The notes beneath the pieces are model-generated. The model was not told where the DNA came from and did no database searches. It saw nothing but the letters and a program-made list of their open reading frames with translations. A DNA stretch of 64,000 nt, taken from contig JABSTR010000956.1 in NCBI GenBank assembly GCA_013339765.2, positions 1 to 64,000 of the forward strand. The letters are read 5' to 3'. Source of the DNA: Haemaphysalis longicornis (lineage: Eukaryota > Arthropoda > Arachnida > Ixodida > Ixodidae). The position numbers and the translations under genes were made by a program. Shown here one piece after another: positions 56,701-64,000 of this stretch (the stretch's first letter is position 1; the number at the start of each line of letters is the position of its first letter).

Positions 56701-57724
56701 AGGGCTTTTACGCGAGGTGTATATCATTTTGGCCAAGCATCGAATTGGAGAGTTTTAGCAGTCCGTCTGTCCCGTCGTTTACATAGTTAGCATGTTGTCC
56801 GGGACCCGACTGCGCCTGCATGCGCAGGAAGGGAGAGGAGGCAAACCCCACCGTGACGAATGCGCGGGCATAGCGAGGGCTGGCCCGGGGAACTAATCCC
56901 CCAAGTGCCCAGGTGGGTCCCGGTCAACTCGTTACGCGGGTACAACATACGGACTGCTAATTTAGATTAAGTGGAGTTCTGCAGTGGGGAAAATGTGCCA
57001 CATTTACTCAAATCCAGCGCACCCTCAACTTTCATGAGAGAAATGTAAAAAGCCCAGAGTTTCTCTTTGCTGGACTAGCCGTCTGTAAGTGCGAGAACTC
57101 GGTCTATTATCCTGCTGGGATGGCACTCATTGTCTTCCAGTCACAACGTGCTCTACGGGGTTGCCCCTTGAACCCAAAGTTGTGAGAACTTTCCACCTGC
57201 CAGGGGCTGCCATGGTCGCTCTCCCCCTGGCATTGGGGCAAAGGCGTGGGAACGCTCTCTTGAGCTTCGCAGCCACAGCTCTGTCTTGTCCCTGGGCACA
57301 AGCAGCGCTTGCAAGGCCCCGTGCACTGGCTGCGCATGGCCTGGCGGGTAACGTGCCCACCAGCCAGGGGTCTCGCATGCAGTGGGTGCCCTCGCTCTGC
57401 GATCTTACGGCGGGGCAGTCATGAGCTCGCCCCCCCTTGGCCTCTGTGGAGTTTGCCGAGGAGAAGGCGTTCCTGTTTGGCCAGGAGGAAGATGCGCGCC
57501 CGGTGTGCCGGGCGGACGTGGCCCTGCTGCGCCACGCCTGGGGCCAGCGGCTGGGCGCCCCTGACGGGCAGCAGGAGCAGCCGGAGGAGGAGCCCGCTGC
57601 CCCGGAGGACCCGGCCGAGCGCAAGCGGCGGCTGGCCAACGCCAAGCGGCTGGCCTCGCTCAAGCAGCGTGCCGCCCAGGGGCAGGCCCAGAGGCGCCTC
57701 CTCCGGGAAGGCCTGGCCGCCCTG
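38516..57724 (+). CDS. NOL8-like: NOL8-like nucleolar RNA-binding protein, partial gene model
   Basis: The start ATG at 38516 has A at -3. Exons 38516-38702 and 38826-38904 give a single RRM: RNP2-like LFVGNL (residues 5-10), RNP1-like KKFAYLDM (46-53), then CIKKLNNLNWMGSDIIVQVA KESYIQR. This matches the N-terminus of animal NOL8 (RLYVGGL...FAYINI...VLNKTKWKGG...AKESFLHR), a nucleolar protein of ribosome biogenesis. Exon 57452-57724 supplies the later NOL8 charged helix (KRLANAKRLASLKQRAAQGQ against human NEKRLAALEARQKAREVQKK). The same order and strand support one gene with introns of many kilobases. A middle exon is tentative (48187-48351), and most of the disordered central region and the C-terminus are unassigned or lie right of the window. 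Confidence 0.75.
38826..38904 (+). CDS. NOL8-like: NOL8-like exon 2: RRM C-terminal part
   Basis: 79 bp. Acceptor TTTACAG|GCATC (AG at 38824-38825) completes the Cys codon, then IKKLNNLNWMGSDIIVQVAK ESYIQ and two bases of Arg at donor CG|GTAAGC. It matches the last RRM strand and the AKES motif of NOL8. The intron to exon 1 is 123 bp. Confidence 0.85.
39405..39930 (+). mobile_element. Penelope-like element fragment (PLE 3)
   Basis: Plus frames read GIAHNLRKIVARQGVFVVCS APNKAYQMG, KYAECHTKVVYGIPLLCREA CVGQTGSCINDRT, then HLPFHWYTCP...LARHMKSSREWLSAGKLTGT VALTEKEMDLL-stop region ending 39930. This is the linker, GIY-YIG core (VVYGIPL...CVGQTG) and C-terminus of a PLE. It lies in a NOL8-like intron. 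Confidence 0.7.
41834..42777. mobile_element. 944-bp TIR element with repeated subterminal motif
   Basis: TIRs GCATCCTCGATTAAC and complement of GCATCCTCGATAAAC; TA on both sides (41832-41833, 42778-42779). The left end has three spaced copies of TCCTCGAT(A/T)AAC followed by CACCGGTGTGCACC-like boxes (41837, 41879, 41913). The right end has GCACCGTGCACCGCGCCGG boxes. No transposase frame. Confidence 0.7.
42778..44570. other. NOL8-like intron, nothing recognised
   Basis: AT-rich with a 10-bp G run at 43064; short frames only. Confidence 0.4.
44575..45272 (-). pseudogene. Unrecognised decayed coding-like stretch
   Basis: Two overlapping minus frames (45272-44967 and 44970-44575) read as protein-like sequence (AIAAYKLLSLVVFQSDS...; GLGKMVAEGVEIILRCSPFS GADQKYHALVYKDVDQATFF). 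I do not recognise a family. Could be a decayed transposon protein. Confidence 0.25.
45431..45755 (+). other. Ala/Pro/Val-rich open stretch with good acceptor, possible exon
   Basis: After CCTCCGGCAG (AG at 45429-45430) the plus frame reads AVVVAASTVKTSAAAASVST, then GMDTGGPATTPTLAAPPVPP VVVAAQPKS. It is on the NOL8-like strand and in its span, but low complexity prevents assignment. Confidence 0.2.
46556..47944. mobile_element. 1.39-kb pogo-like element with long internal inverted repeats
   Basis: TIRs CAGTTAAACCTCGATGTAAC GAAG and its complement ending at 47944; TA on both sides (46554-46555, 47945-47946). TTCGTTACAT motifs repeat near both ends. The flanks of the interior (about 46740-46910 and 47420-47590) are inverted copies of one another and homologous to GC-rich blocks at 2460-3120 and 4550-5100. 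No transposase. Confidence 0.75.
48187..48351 (+). CDS. Candidate NOL8-like exon 3
   Basis: A good acceptor (GTCTTGCAG, AG at 48185-48186) would continue exon 2 as R-IQREAAALQGAR, resembling human NOL8 RLAQEREAAKAKKE, and a strong donor AAGG|GTAAGG follows at 48352. In the phase-consistent frame the rest reads poorly (GGGDQGGPAATVS...), whereas another frame gives EEETKGALPPPYPSLPFAPF then ILARTLQKRQRKAYHTFVAL AKG. One indel in the GAGGAGGAGGAG stretch (about 48221-48233) would reconcile them, as would a different splice pattern. This is inference; it could also be a chance open intron segment. Confidence 0.4.
48757..51421 (-). mobile_element. Penelope-like element (PLE 4) with inverted terminal arms, split by a TIR element
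   Basis: Outer arms match in inverse: CACAGAAAACAAGCGCTATT (48757 on) and GGACGGGACAAGCGCTAAA against 51347-51421. Minus frames give VVFTAR-NKL and VVYEIPLSCGRHY-type sequence at 51340-51180, then NIGQTGRCLNVRLQEHRNKV RSIAADGQLAAHCKKC... to DQCVSRPSVAL at 49220-48971. The TA-flanked element 49224-51175 sits exactly between GRHY and IGQTG. Copy 1 frames have indels. Confidence 0.75.
49224..51175. mobile_element. 1.95-kb TA-flanked TIR element inside PLE 4
   Basis: Begins TTGGCCACGAGGCCCACCAC and ends as the complement of TTGGCCCATGAGGACATTAC; a matching subterminal GACGTCACTTGT lies inside both ends (49271, 51125 complement). TA precedes and follows (49222-49223, 51176-51177). Removing it restores the conserved PLE peptide GRHYIGQTGR. 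No recognisable transposase; a G run and a CA repeat lie at 51000-51060. Non-autonomous, family unassigned. Confidence 0.75.
51422..52500. other. GC-rich NOL8-like intron inside the duplication, exon-like minus segment
   Basis: The minus strand around 52070-52000 reads HQMIAEVRPISMLGNPVPLQ E, bordered by CCTGCAG-like sites, but on the wrong strand for NOL8 and without a known homologue. Long frames on both strands follow from base composition. Confidence 0.2.
52730..55192 (-). mobile_element. PLE 4 duplicate (PLE 5), also split by the TTGGCC element
   Basis: The C-terminal frame 53068-52730 is identical to that in unit 1. The upstream part around 55105-54935 reads VKVVFTAPNKLLALC...KHRDPFVKCLQSVVYEIPLS CGRHY in one frame, so here unit 2 keeps the element's frame where unit 1 has lost it. 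Confidence 0.75.
52983..54932. mobile_element. Second copy of the TTGGCC TIR element
   Basis: 1950 bp. Left TIR is identical to 49224; right TIR complement reads TTGGCCCCGAGGACATACCG, closer to the left TIR than in copy 1. TA at 52981-52982 and 54933-54934. Confidence 0.75.
56749..56964. mobile_element. 216-bp MITE, AGTTTTAGCAGTCCGT family
   Basis: Begins AGAGTTTTAGCAGTCCGTCT G and ends ACATACGGACTGCTAATTTA (inverted, imperfect). A second copy lies at 61261-61456. Confidence 0.6.
57452..57724 (+). CDS. NOL8-like: NOL8-like internal exon: acidic stretch plus basic coiled-coil
   Basis: 273 bp, 91 codons. Acceptor CTCTGTGGAG|TTTGCC, donor CCCTG|GTGAGT, phase 0. It starts FAEEKAFLFGQEEDARPVCR ADVALLRHAWGQRLG, then an acidic Glu/Pro stretch (QEQPEEEPAAPEDPAE) and a heptad-like basic helix RKRRLANAKRLASLKQRAAQ ...LLREGLAAL. 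The helix aligns with human NOL8 residues around EKRLAALEARQKAREVQKKL ...NALANL. Codon use is strongly GC3-rich, like the SLC41 exons and unlike the surrounding repeats. The acceptor tract is moderate, so the 5' edge could move. Confidence 0.75.
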
Positions 57725-57907
57725 GTGAGTGGGCTGCAAACCGGCCACAGCGTTGCTGGAGCAGGTGTTGTTCTTTTTGTTTCTGGGAGCGGGCAACGTG
57801 GAATAAGAATTGAAGTTGGGGGAAGCCCCTAGAACAGCTGCAGCGGTGCACGAGGGGCTCACCTGCCTTGGCTGGCCCCAGCATTTCCACTGACAAGCAC
57901 GCATTTC

Positions 57908-58676
57908 TCTGCTCCCCATACGAACAAACTTGTCGTGGTCGATCTGGCGGTGGGCAGCTATCGCGAATCGCTGGCCGAAACATTTATCGCGTGTCAAGCA
58001 GGTTAGACATTCATTGTCTTCTTATGCTTGTATACTTTACTTCGTCAAAATGTGGCACTATTTTGCAACACGAAAATTCCTCCCAGCACTATTTCACTGG
58101 ACAAAGTTTCTGCTGGCACTGCATGAATGCAGAGGAAGAATGCAGAGCCACCCGGAGGAAGGATCTGCACGGGCCTCTACCTACTTAATCAGCTGCCCCT
58201 CAGCAGTGGTGCCCCTGGGCTCCTTTGGGAATTACGGAAGCGGCATCAGACTCTTCCGAGTCCCCAAAAAGTTGAATTTGGCTGACATTGTGGATGCGTA
58301 AAGTGCATCGAAGAGGCTGGAGCCAAAGCAGCCACGTGGTCTGCGGTCTGCTTTTACTCGTAGCAACATTTCCCGTTTTCGAACTCCTGCTGTTCCTGAA
58401 AGCGCTCTCACACTGTCTACACTGGCATTGCATGCCAATTAGTGCCATAAAACAATTCTGTGTGTTGATCCTCTGCATTCATGAAGCGCCAGCAAAAATT
58501 TTCTCCGTGAAATAGTGCCATGTTTTGACGAAGTACTGTAGAGCACACACAGAATAAAAAGACAATGAACGTTTAACCTGCTTAGGCAACACGCAATGAA
58601 TGTTTCGACGAGCTATTCGCAATAGCTACCCTACCGCCAGACCGACCTCGACAAATTTGCTCGTGTGGGGAGCAGA
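57908..58676. mobile_element. 769-bp foldback element with about 200-bp inverted arms
   Basis: Left arm TCTGCTCCCCATACGAACAA A...ATCTGGCGGTGGGCAGCTAT CGCGAAT...GTTAGACATTCATTGTCTT is mirrored, with about 15-20% mismatch, by the complement of 58450-58676. The short centre contains material shared with 9343-9460. A degraded relative of the left arm lies at 7840-8120. Confidence 0.7.
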
Positions 58677-59358
58677 AGTCCAAGAGAACCCAAGATGGCG
58701 CAACGCAAGATGGCGGCCGCCTGAGCTGCGTAGTGAGCGGTTTGAGTTCATTTTCGCCGATTCGCTCGGCCGAGTTTCTGTTCAATCTGTGGTATTCAAC
58801 ACGGACGTTATCGCGATGGGAATGCCTGAGACAACGAGCCAGATTACGCGAACTTGTGTGGCTCGAAATGCGGAGGTCATCGAACGCTTCGTGGTGTGCG
58901 TGACTCTACTGTCGCCAGACCCCGGAGGGTGACGCGGTGTGCGCGCTTGTGATAGCGGTTCGTGAAGTGAACTTTTAGTTGGATTTGCGATGTTTACACA
59001 CTTAGTTATTGCTGTGTTTTGACTGTGGGCTTGCTAGCCTTGAGAAAGAAGCGAACGACGCGTCGGCTGGCGCCTCGTAGGCGTTGTGAAATCTCCCCCC
59101 TTACCGGAGACTGGTAATTCTTATGTAGTGCGCTTCGCAGCTGTTCCGCTCGCGAGACCGGCTGCCATTGTCGCGACCGTCCACCTCGCGGTCTTCAGGC
59201 CACGGTTTGCCTTGATATGCGTGCCGTACTCGTGAAGCTCGGCAGCAACATCAGGCGCCGTGAAATTGCTGTACTCGCGCGCCAACACGTCCCGACAGCG
59301 TCCCATAATGGCCGCCGCGAGAGCGGTCTGTCAGTGAGCGGAAGCGGTTTGGCCGGTT

Positions 59359-60159
59359 AGGTTTCGCACAGGTCCTTGGAAACCTTGAAAACCCTTGAAT
59401 TTGGCAGTGTCAATTTCAAGGCCTGGAAAGTCCTGGAATTTTTAAATCGTCCTTGAAAACCCTTGCCTGTTTTTTCACAAGAATTTAATGTGTTTGTCGT
59501 GGATTTTAGGTGTTAACAAATGCAAAGAAACATTGGAACAATCAAGTTTCGGTGTATTGCGTGAAATTACAAGTTTGGTAGATTTTTATTATTACAAGGC
59601 CATATTAGGAGCAGGCCCTTGTCAATCCAATCCATGTCACGATACAATCCAGTGAAAGCCAGCTTCTGTTCTCTATCTTGCATCTTCCATCAAGTCTGTT
59701 GACGCTCGCTCATTGCATGTTTGCTGTGCCTCGTGCAGCTCCATCTGCGTTTGCTTTTACGTGCAAATGTGACGTGTACATTGTTCATCCTGACTTGCAG
59801 CAACACTTGCTGATTTAATTTCAGCTGATACTCTTGCTGACAAAGCAGGAGATGCAGGCAACATTGACGAAGTTTTGAAATCAAAAAGCCTCAGCAAACA
59901 CAAAGGAAAAAGAAAAAACTCTAAATACCAGCCATAAAATAAAAAGTAAAGCTAGGGGAGCATTTGCGAAACCGTTAGCACCTATCTAAATGTGCACTAA
60001 TGTGCTTAGGCATTGTGCAATAAAAAACGTTTGTATTGTGTGAAGTTATAATTAATCCCAGATAAAATGTTAGATGGGTACCTTGAAAATGTGTTTTCTG
60101 GTCCTTGAAAGTTCTTGAAAACCCTTAAATTTTTGCTTTTGAAGCCTGTACGAACCCTG
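59359..60159. mobile_element. Possible hAT-like element, GGTTCGTACAGG ends
   Basis: Starts AGGTTTCGCACAGGTCCTTG and ends as the complement of CAGGGTTCGTACAGGCTTC. TCCTTGAAAACCCTT motifs are repeated at both ends in direct orientation. The TIRs are imperfect. Confidence 0.35.
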
Positions 60160-60186
60160 TCTCATCCAGTACAGCAATCCTAGCTG

Positions 60187-61775
60187 CAGGGGTGAGACAG
60201 CTGCGCATATTGCGCCTTTCTGATACAATTCCATTTTCCTGCGCCAAGCTGCTCCAAAAGCACAAAAATGGCGAAAATTGTGCCAAACTGCTCCAGAAGA
60301 GCCTCAACGGCACGGATTTTAATGCTCATGTCAGTTTTGGCGGGGACAAAAGCCTCCCGCATCCCGGTCACCGCTTTTATCGTCGGTCAATCGCAAACAC
60401 AGAAATGACACAAATAGAAAGACTGAAACGAAGCAAGCGATAGCTTCTAAAACTCGATTCGCTTTCCATCCGGGTTCGCAGAAACGGCCTTCTCGATTAG
60501 GCATCGCTGTGGCAACAAATATGGCTGCCACCTGATCTGGCTGCTACCAACGCGCTCAGTGCGTATCGCCGATATTTTCCCTGGTTTATTTTACGCTATC
60601 AGCTGAGTTTCCAGTCCATTCATTCTATCTGTTGGTCTCTGAACAGTGACGTTAACGCGAGGATACGGTTTGAGATTGGTGCCAAGATTACGGGAGGTTG
60701 GGCGGCTCGAAAAAAAGTCTTCATTGAAATGTGGGGCCTATGACTTCGGCGTGGTTTGTCCTTGAGTGCGAAACGCGTTGCGCGCGTCTATAATCGGGTT
60801 CGTGGAAGTGAATTTTTTGGCTTGTTGTGCTGTTGTAAAATTTTGAGGTGTTTGCTGTGCTTCGAAGCGCGATCGCGAGCCTCTGGGATGGAACGATCGA
60901 CACGAAAGTTGCGGGCTGTGCTGCGGCGCCGCGACCTGTTCAGGCAGCGCCCAATAGCTGCAGGACTACACGTTGCCATAGAACGCGACTATAATACTTG
61001 ATGTATGCAAAGTGAAATTTAATGCCAAATCTAAGGTGGCTAAACATTAACGCTACTCAAATGACCATAGGGTGAACCTGCGCCCCGGGGACTGAAACGG
61101 GTAGGCTGGTTGGGCCTATGCGACCGTTAGCTCGAAGCTGCTCAACTGTTGCCGTGACTACAGTCGTTCGTACAACACAGCCTGGGATTACAAAAATAAT
61201 AATTTTAGCATTAAAACAGCAAAAAAAAATGCCACAATTGCGGAGCCCTTAAATTTGATAAGAGTTTTAGCGGTTCGTCTGTTCCGTCGTGTACGTAGTT
61301 ACCGTGCTCACCGGGACTTGTCTGGGCACTTGGCATTCGTAGCCGTAGGGGGATTAGTTTCCCGCGCCTCTCGCCCTTCCGCGCGCGCAGGCGCAGACCG
61401 GTCCTGGTAACCCGGTAAAAAGCAACCAACGGAACATACGGACTGCTAAAACTCTCTAATGTAACGGCAGTTTTGTTGTCAGTGTTGCGTGCAGGCGCAA
61501 CACAATATCACCAGTTAGGAAAAAGGTAGTGCCAGTTAGTACTTTGTGATACTCTTAAAAGTCTCTCAGGTAAGGCTGTGTGAGTGTTCTGTGTCTTCAA
61601 ACTGATTGAAATGTGCACTTGACCCTGCAAATTGCTGAAATAATGATTTTTTAAGTCACAAGACGATGTATTAAATGTCCCTAATGCTCCACTAATCAAG
61701 ATTCTTCTGCTCCAAAATCGAAATTTTGCTGCTCCGAAAACTGCTCCCAAATCTGTTTCGGCTGTCTCACCACTG
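60187..61775. mobile_element. hAT-like element, CAGGGGTGAGACAGC ends, 1.6 kb
   Basis: Starts CAGGGGTGAGACAGC, ends GCTGTCTCACCACTG (15-bp TIRs, one mismatch), flanked by CTAGCTG on both sides (60180-60186, 61776-61782). TCCAAAA/TGCTCC motifs recur next to both ends. No transposase frame; it carries the 61261-61456 MITE. Confidence 0.65.
61261..61456. mobile_element. Second copy of the AGTTTTAGCAGTCCGT MITE
   Basis: AGAGTTTTAGCGGTTCGTCT G at the left and ACATACGGACTGCTAAAACT CTCT at the right, with the same TCCGTCGT core as the 56749 copy. Confidence 0.6.
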
Positions 61776-61807
61776 CTAGCTGGTGTCGTTTCGCAAGTGC
61801 AAGTGAT

Positions 61808-61930
61808 CAGTATGTCTTGATTTTACCTAACCGGCCAAACGCTTCCACTCACTGATAGCCAGAGTCACTAACTCTGGCTAGTCAGTGAGCGGAAGCGGTT
61901 TGGCCGGTTAGGTAAAATCAAGACATACTG
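61808..61930. repeat. 123-bp near-perfect inverted repeat
   Basis: CAGTATGTCTTGATTTTACC TAACCGGCCAAA... is mirrored to AGTCACTAACT at the centre; arms of about 58 bp with two 1-base gaps and one mismatch. Confidence 0.85.
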
Positions 61931-62659
61931 CTCTCGTAGTGGCCGTCTCGCGGGTGGGGGGGGGGGCGATTTCACACGCCTACGAGGCGCCTTGGAGCAT
62001 CACATGACTGGGCAACCGGTTACGATTGAACGGCCAGTGGTTGTAATTAATGCCTACGACGTTAGATTTAATCTTTAAAGCGACCTGACCAGCCATATTA
62101 GGAATAATCAAAGTTCGATATGTCGCAGTAAGCGTGCGCTGCGATGCACGCAAGCCATATAGCCTTTCTTGCGCAACGTTTCCCGTGCACTTGTAATAAT
62201 CATGCAAACAGGTTTGAGTTAGTAATATAGGAATAAAAATATGCACTCTGCGTTAAAAATGTACTTTACTGTCGCAGCATTTAACAGTGATTTTTTTAGG
62301 GAAATTATTGATACCATTGCTTAGGGCATACTGGCTGTGCTGCGAGAAATATTGGATGCCTTGAATGTCAAAAGTAGTAAAAAAATATGCTCTTGCATGA
62401 AGTTGGGAGTTATGCAGAATATTCTACCAAGCTTCAAAGTAGCTCATTTTCATCCTTGTGGTATGCAAACTTTTGGCAGTGAACACCTGCACGTATGAGT
62501 GCTAAGTTGCTGTGCCAGGTAAGATGATGAAACATAAAAGACGCCAAAAATGTTCAAATTTAAGTAAAAAAAATGCTTAACTTGTTGCAATGGTGACAAC
62601 ACTGCAAAAGGAGGTTGTCCAGTGCGATACAGCCAACCAGCTAACCTACTTTGCATTGA

Positions 62660-62829
62660 AAGCCCATTGAAACCCATCTCCCCCTCCGTTTGGTCTGCAA
62701 ACTGGGGTATGACATTACTCTTCACGGAGGAGCTGAAAATGATGTTTTGTGGAAAGAGAAAGGCATGGCCTTCCAGAAGCCCCATGTTCAAAAGGACACG
62801 AAAGGCTACAACCCTGACGACTTTTGATA
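62660..62829 (+). other. Exon-like 54-codon segment, unrecognised
   Basis: Plus frame reads THLPLRLVCKLGYDITLHGG then AENDVLWKEKGMAFQKPHVQ KDTKGYNPDDF-stop, unlike the repeats around it. No Met start, no clear acceptor and no family I can name. It could be a retrocopy piece or a terminal exon. Confidence 0.25.
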
Positions 62830-62838
62830 AGTGAAACC

Positions 62839-63040
62839 TGTTGCGGGGCGTACTTCTACAGCACGCGCCCGGCCAACCACGAACACAGCACCACGCCGGT
62901 AACGGACAACTCACCCCAAGGCTTTATTTACCTTTGAATATATACACATGGGCAACTGTGGAAGTGGTCCCTCTCTCGATCGGTAGCACACACACCAATG
63001 GTCGCCATGGTGCCATCTGTCTTTATGAGCACACACTACA
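62839..63040 (-). mobile_element. LTR of a Ty3/gypsy-like element
   Basis: On the minus strand it starts TGTAGTGTGTGCTCATAAAG directly after a polypurine tract AAGGGGGGA (63041-63049 complement), and ends GCAACA. Inside are GTATATATTC (TATA-like) and AAATAAAGCC (polyadenylation signal). TG...CA ends, 202 bp. Confidence 0.65.
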
Positions 63041-63217
63041 TCCCCCCTTGTTTAGTGATGAACCCCACTGCCCGCACAACACTTCGCTACACTTCACCAC
63101 ACAATCACAAGTGCAGTCTCCTGGGCCTCCGGATCACTCTCCCATACCTGGACACACGAATAGGCAAACTTTGAGACTGGGACTGGGTGAAGTCGCAGAA
63201 GACTGCGTCGGGACAAA

Positions 63218-63481
63218 CTAACTCTGACCGCTCCGGCATTCAGTGTCTCTGACGGATGGCTCACTCTCGGGTTGTTCTTCGGAGGCAGGCTCGACTGGAC
63301 CCTTCGGCACTGGGGTGCTGGACACTGGGACGAGGTGTGGCCGATTACGTTGGATAACTCCCTTCGGGGTCTCCACGACGTAAGAACGGGGACGTTGCGC
63401 TGGCCCCAGAACCAACGCAGGGCTATGTATGTCTCGAACCCAGACTTGCTCACCAGCATAATACTTGGCAGCATAATACAA
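63218..63481 (-). pseudogene. Ty3/gypsy pol C-terminus
   Basis: Minus frame reads YYAGEQVWVRDIHSPALVLG PAQRPRSYVVETPKGVIQRN RPHLVP. This is the C-terminal chromodomain-like tail after gypsy integrase (GD-VWVRD ... PRSYVV-T-G-RRNR-HL). The upstream part of pol is missing: the sequence changes at about 63482. The order pol end, polypurine tract, LTR is that of a real 3' end. Confidence 0.75.
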
Positions 63482-63489
63482 TGTTTAGA

Positions 63490-64000
63490 AAAAGGAGTGA
63501 CGCGCAGTAGCGACGTGTTTATTCAGGTAACAAACATGCCAGTGGTTATCTGTTTTTGTACCAGATACTGAGGAGGAGGGGAGAGGTGAAGAAATGCAGG
63601 CTAAAAGAAGGCGTATTGCTCTTCCACAAGACGTTTCCACCGAGCTGATTACTTGCAGATAGCTGCTGGGAGGTTGGAAGCCCCCCTCTCCCTTGTGGCA
63701 GGAACGGCGCCGTTATCTTATCCTCTGACTAGGCACGGCAGCCGCTGACCTTGGCAGGCAAGCCGCACGCGCTTGCATTTAAGGCGACTGCGCGCTCGCG
63801 ACTAAGATAGGATGACGCGGGTTCAAGAACACGACAACATTATGATTGCTTTTGACTTTGAAGAATTGTAGAAAGAAAACTGCAAGGACAGCTGCTCACA
63901 ACACATAGATGACGGCGCCACGCCAGCACCAGAGCACATTCGCGCTATTTTGAATGGATATGGATAGGCTATAGCTCCGGCTTGGCAAACCTGGCTTGTG
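63490..64000. other. Possible second LTR or repeat, not resolved
   Basis: The minus strand has GAATAAACACGTCG near 63520, a polyadenylation-like signal, and a GC-rich body. Start and end are not defined. Confidence 0.25.

Larger units (their letters stand above)
59069..61991. mobile_element. Outer TIR element, GGCGCCTCGTAGGCG ends, with nested insertions
   Basis: GGCGCCTCGTAGGCGTTGTG AAATC at 59069 is matched in inverse by the sequence ending at 61991. Two other elements (59359-60159 and 60187-61775) and a MITE copy lie inside. No target duplication was identified, so the outer pair could also be two inverted fragments. Confidence 0.4.

Noticed and set aside
57127..57997. Long minus-strand frames
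   Set aside because: Antisense shadows of the NOL8-like exon at 57452-57724.

Overview
This window looks like nuclear DNA of an animal, most likely a hard tick (Ixodida). That is an inference. Two intron-rich animal genes sit in a background of Penelope-like elements (PLEs), pogo/Tigger-, hAT- and P/THAP-type DNA transposons, Jockey/CR1-like and RTE-like LINEs, a tRNA-derived SINE with box A and box B, and a Ty3/gypsy end, all repeat types I associate with tick genomes. There is no bacterial operon, CRISPR array or rRNA.

Gene 1 (minus strand, about 10.8-31.7 kb) is an SLC41-type magnesium/divalent-cation transporter. Seven coding exons can be placed with GT-AG borders and matching phases: 31424-31691, 25747-25854, 19353-19424, 15640-16076, 12699-12772, 12503-12637 and 10842-10990. 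About 390 residues are visible. The C-terminal end lies left of the window or was not found. Gene 2 (plus strand, from 38516) is a NOL8-like nucleolar RNA-binding protein. Its RRM is split over exons 38516-38702 and 38826-38904, a conserved later charged exon lies at 57452-57724, and a tentative middle exon lies near 48187-48351. The two genes are head to head, about 6.8 kb between starts, with a GC-rich stretch at 37.3-38.5 kb.

Layout. 0.3-3.6 kb: TIR element carrying a Tigger-like helix-turn-helix remnant, with a LINE tail inserted in it. 4.2-5.8 kb: hAT-like element. 8.2-9.2 kb: pogo/Tigger remnants. 10.8-31.7 kb: SLC41 exons with introns holding two THAP reading frames, a LINE split around exon 4, two PLEs, a SINE, a helicase remnant and a pogo element with a hAT element nested inside. 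32-38 kb: repeat fragments. 38.5-57.7 kb: NOL8-like gene with very large introns, including a pogo foldback element and a 3.76-kb tandem duplication (48864-52622 and 52623-56352) that carries a PLE interrupted by a TA-flanked TIR element. 57.9-64 kb: foldback, hAT-like and TIR elements and a gypsy 3' end.

The points most worth checking are: a constitutive transporter exon lying inside what reads as one LINE copy; a THAP reading frame inside a TIR element; the tandem duplication, whose two copies differ mainly by homopolymer indels; and the new-looking TIR element in the PLE. I did not find an obviously new multi-gene system.
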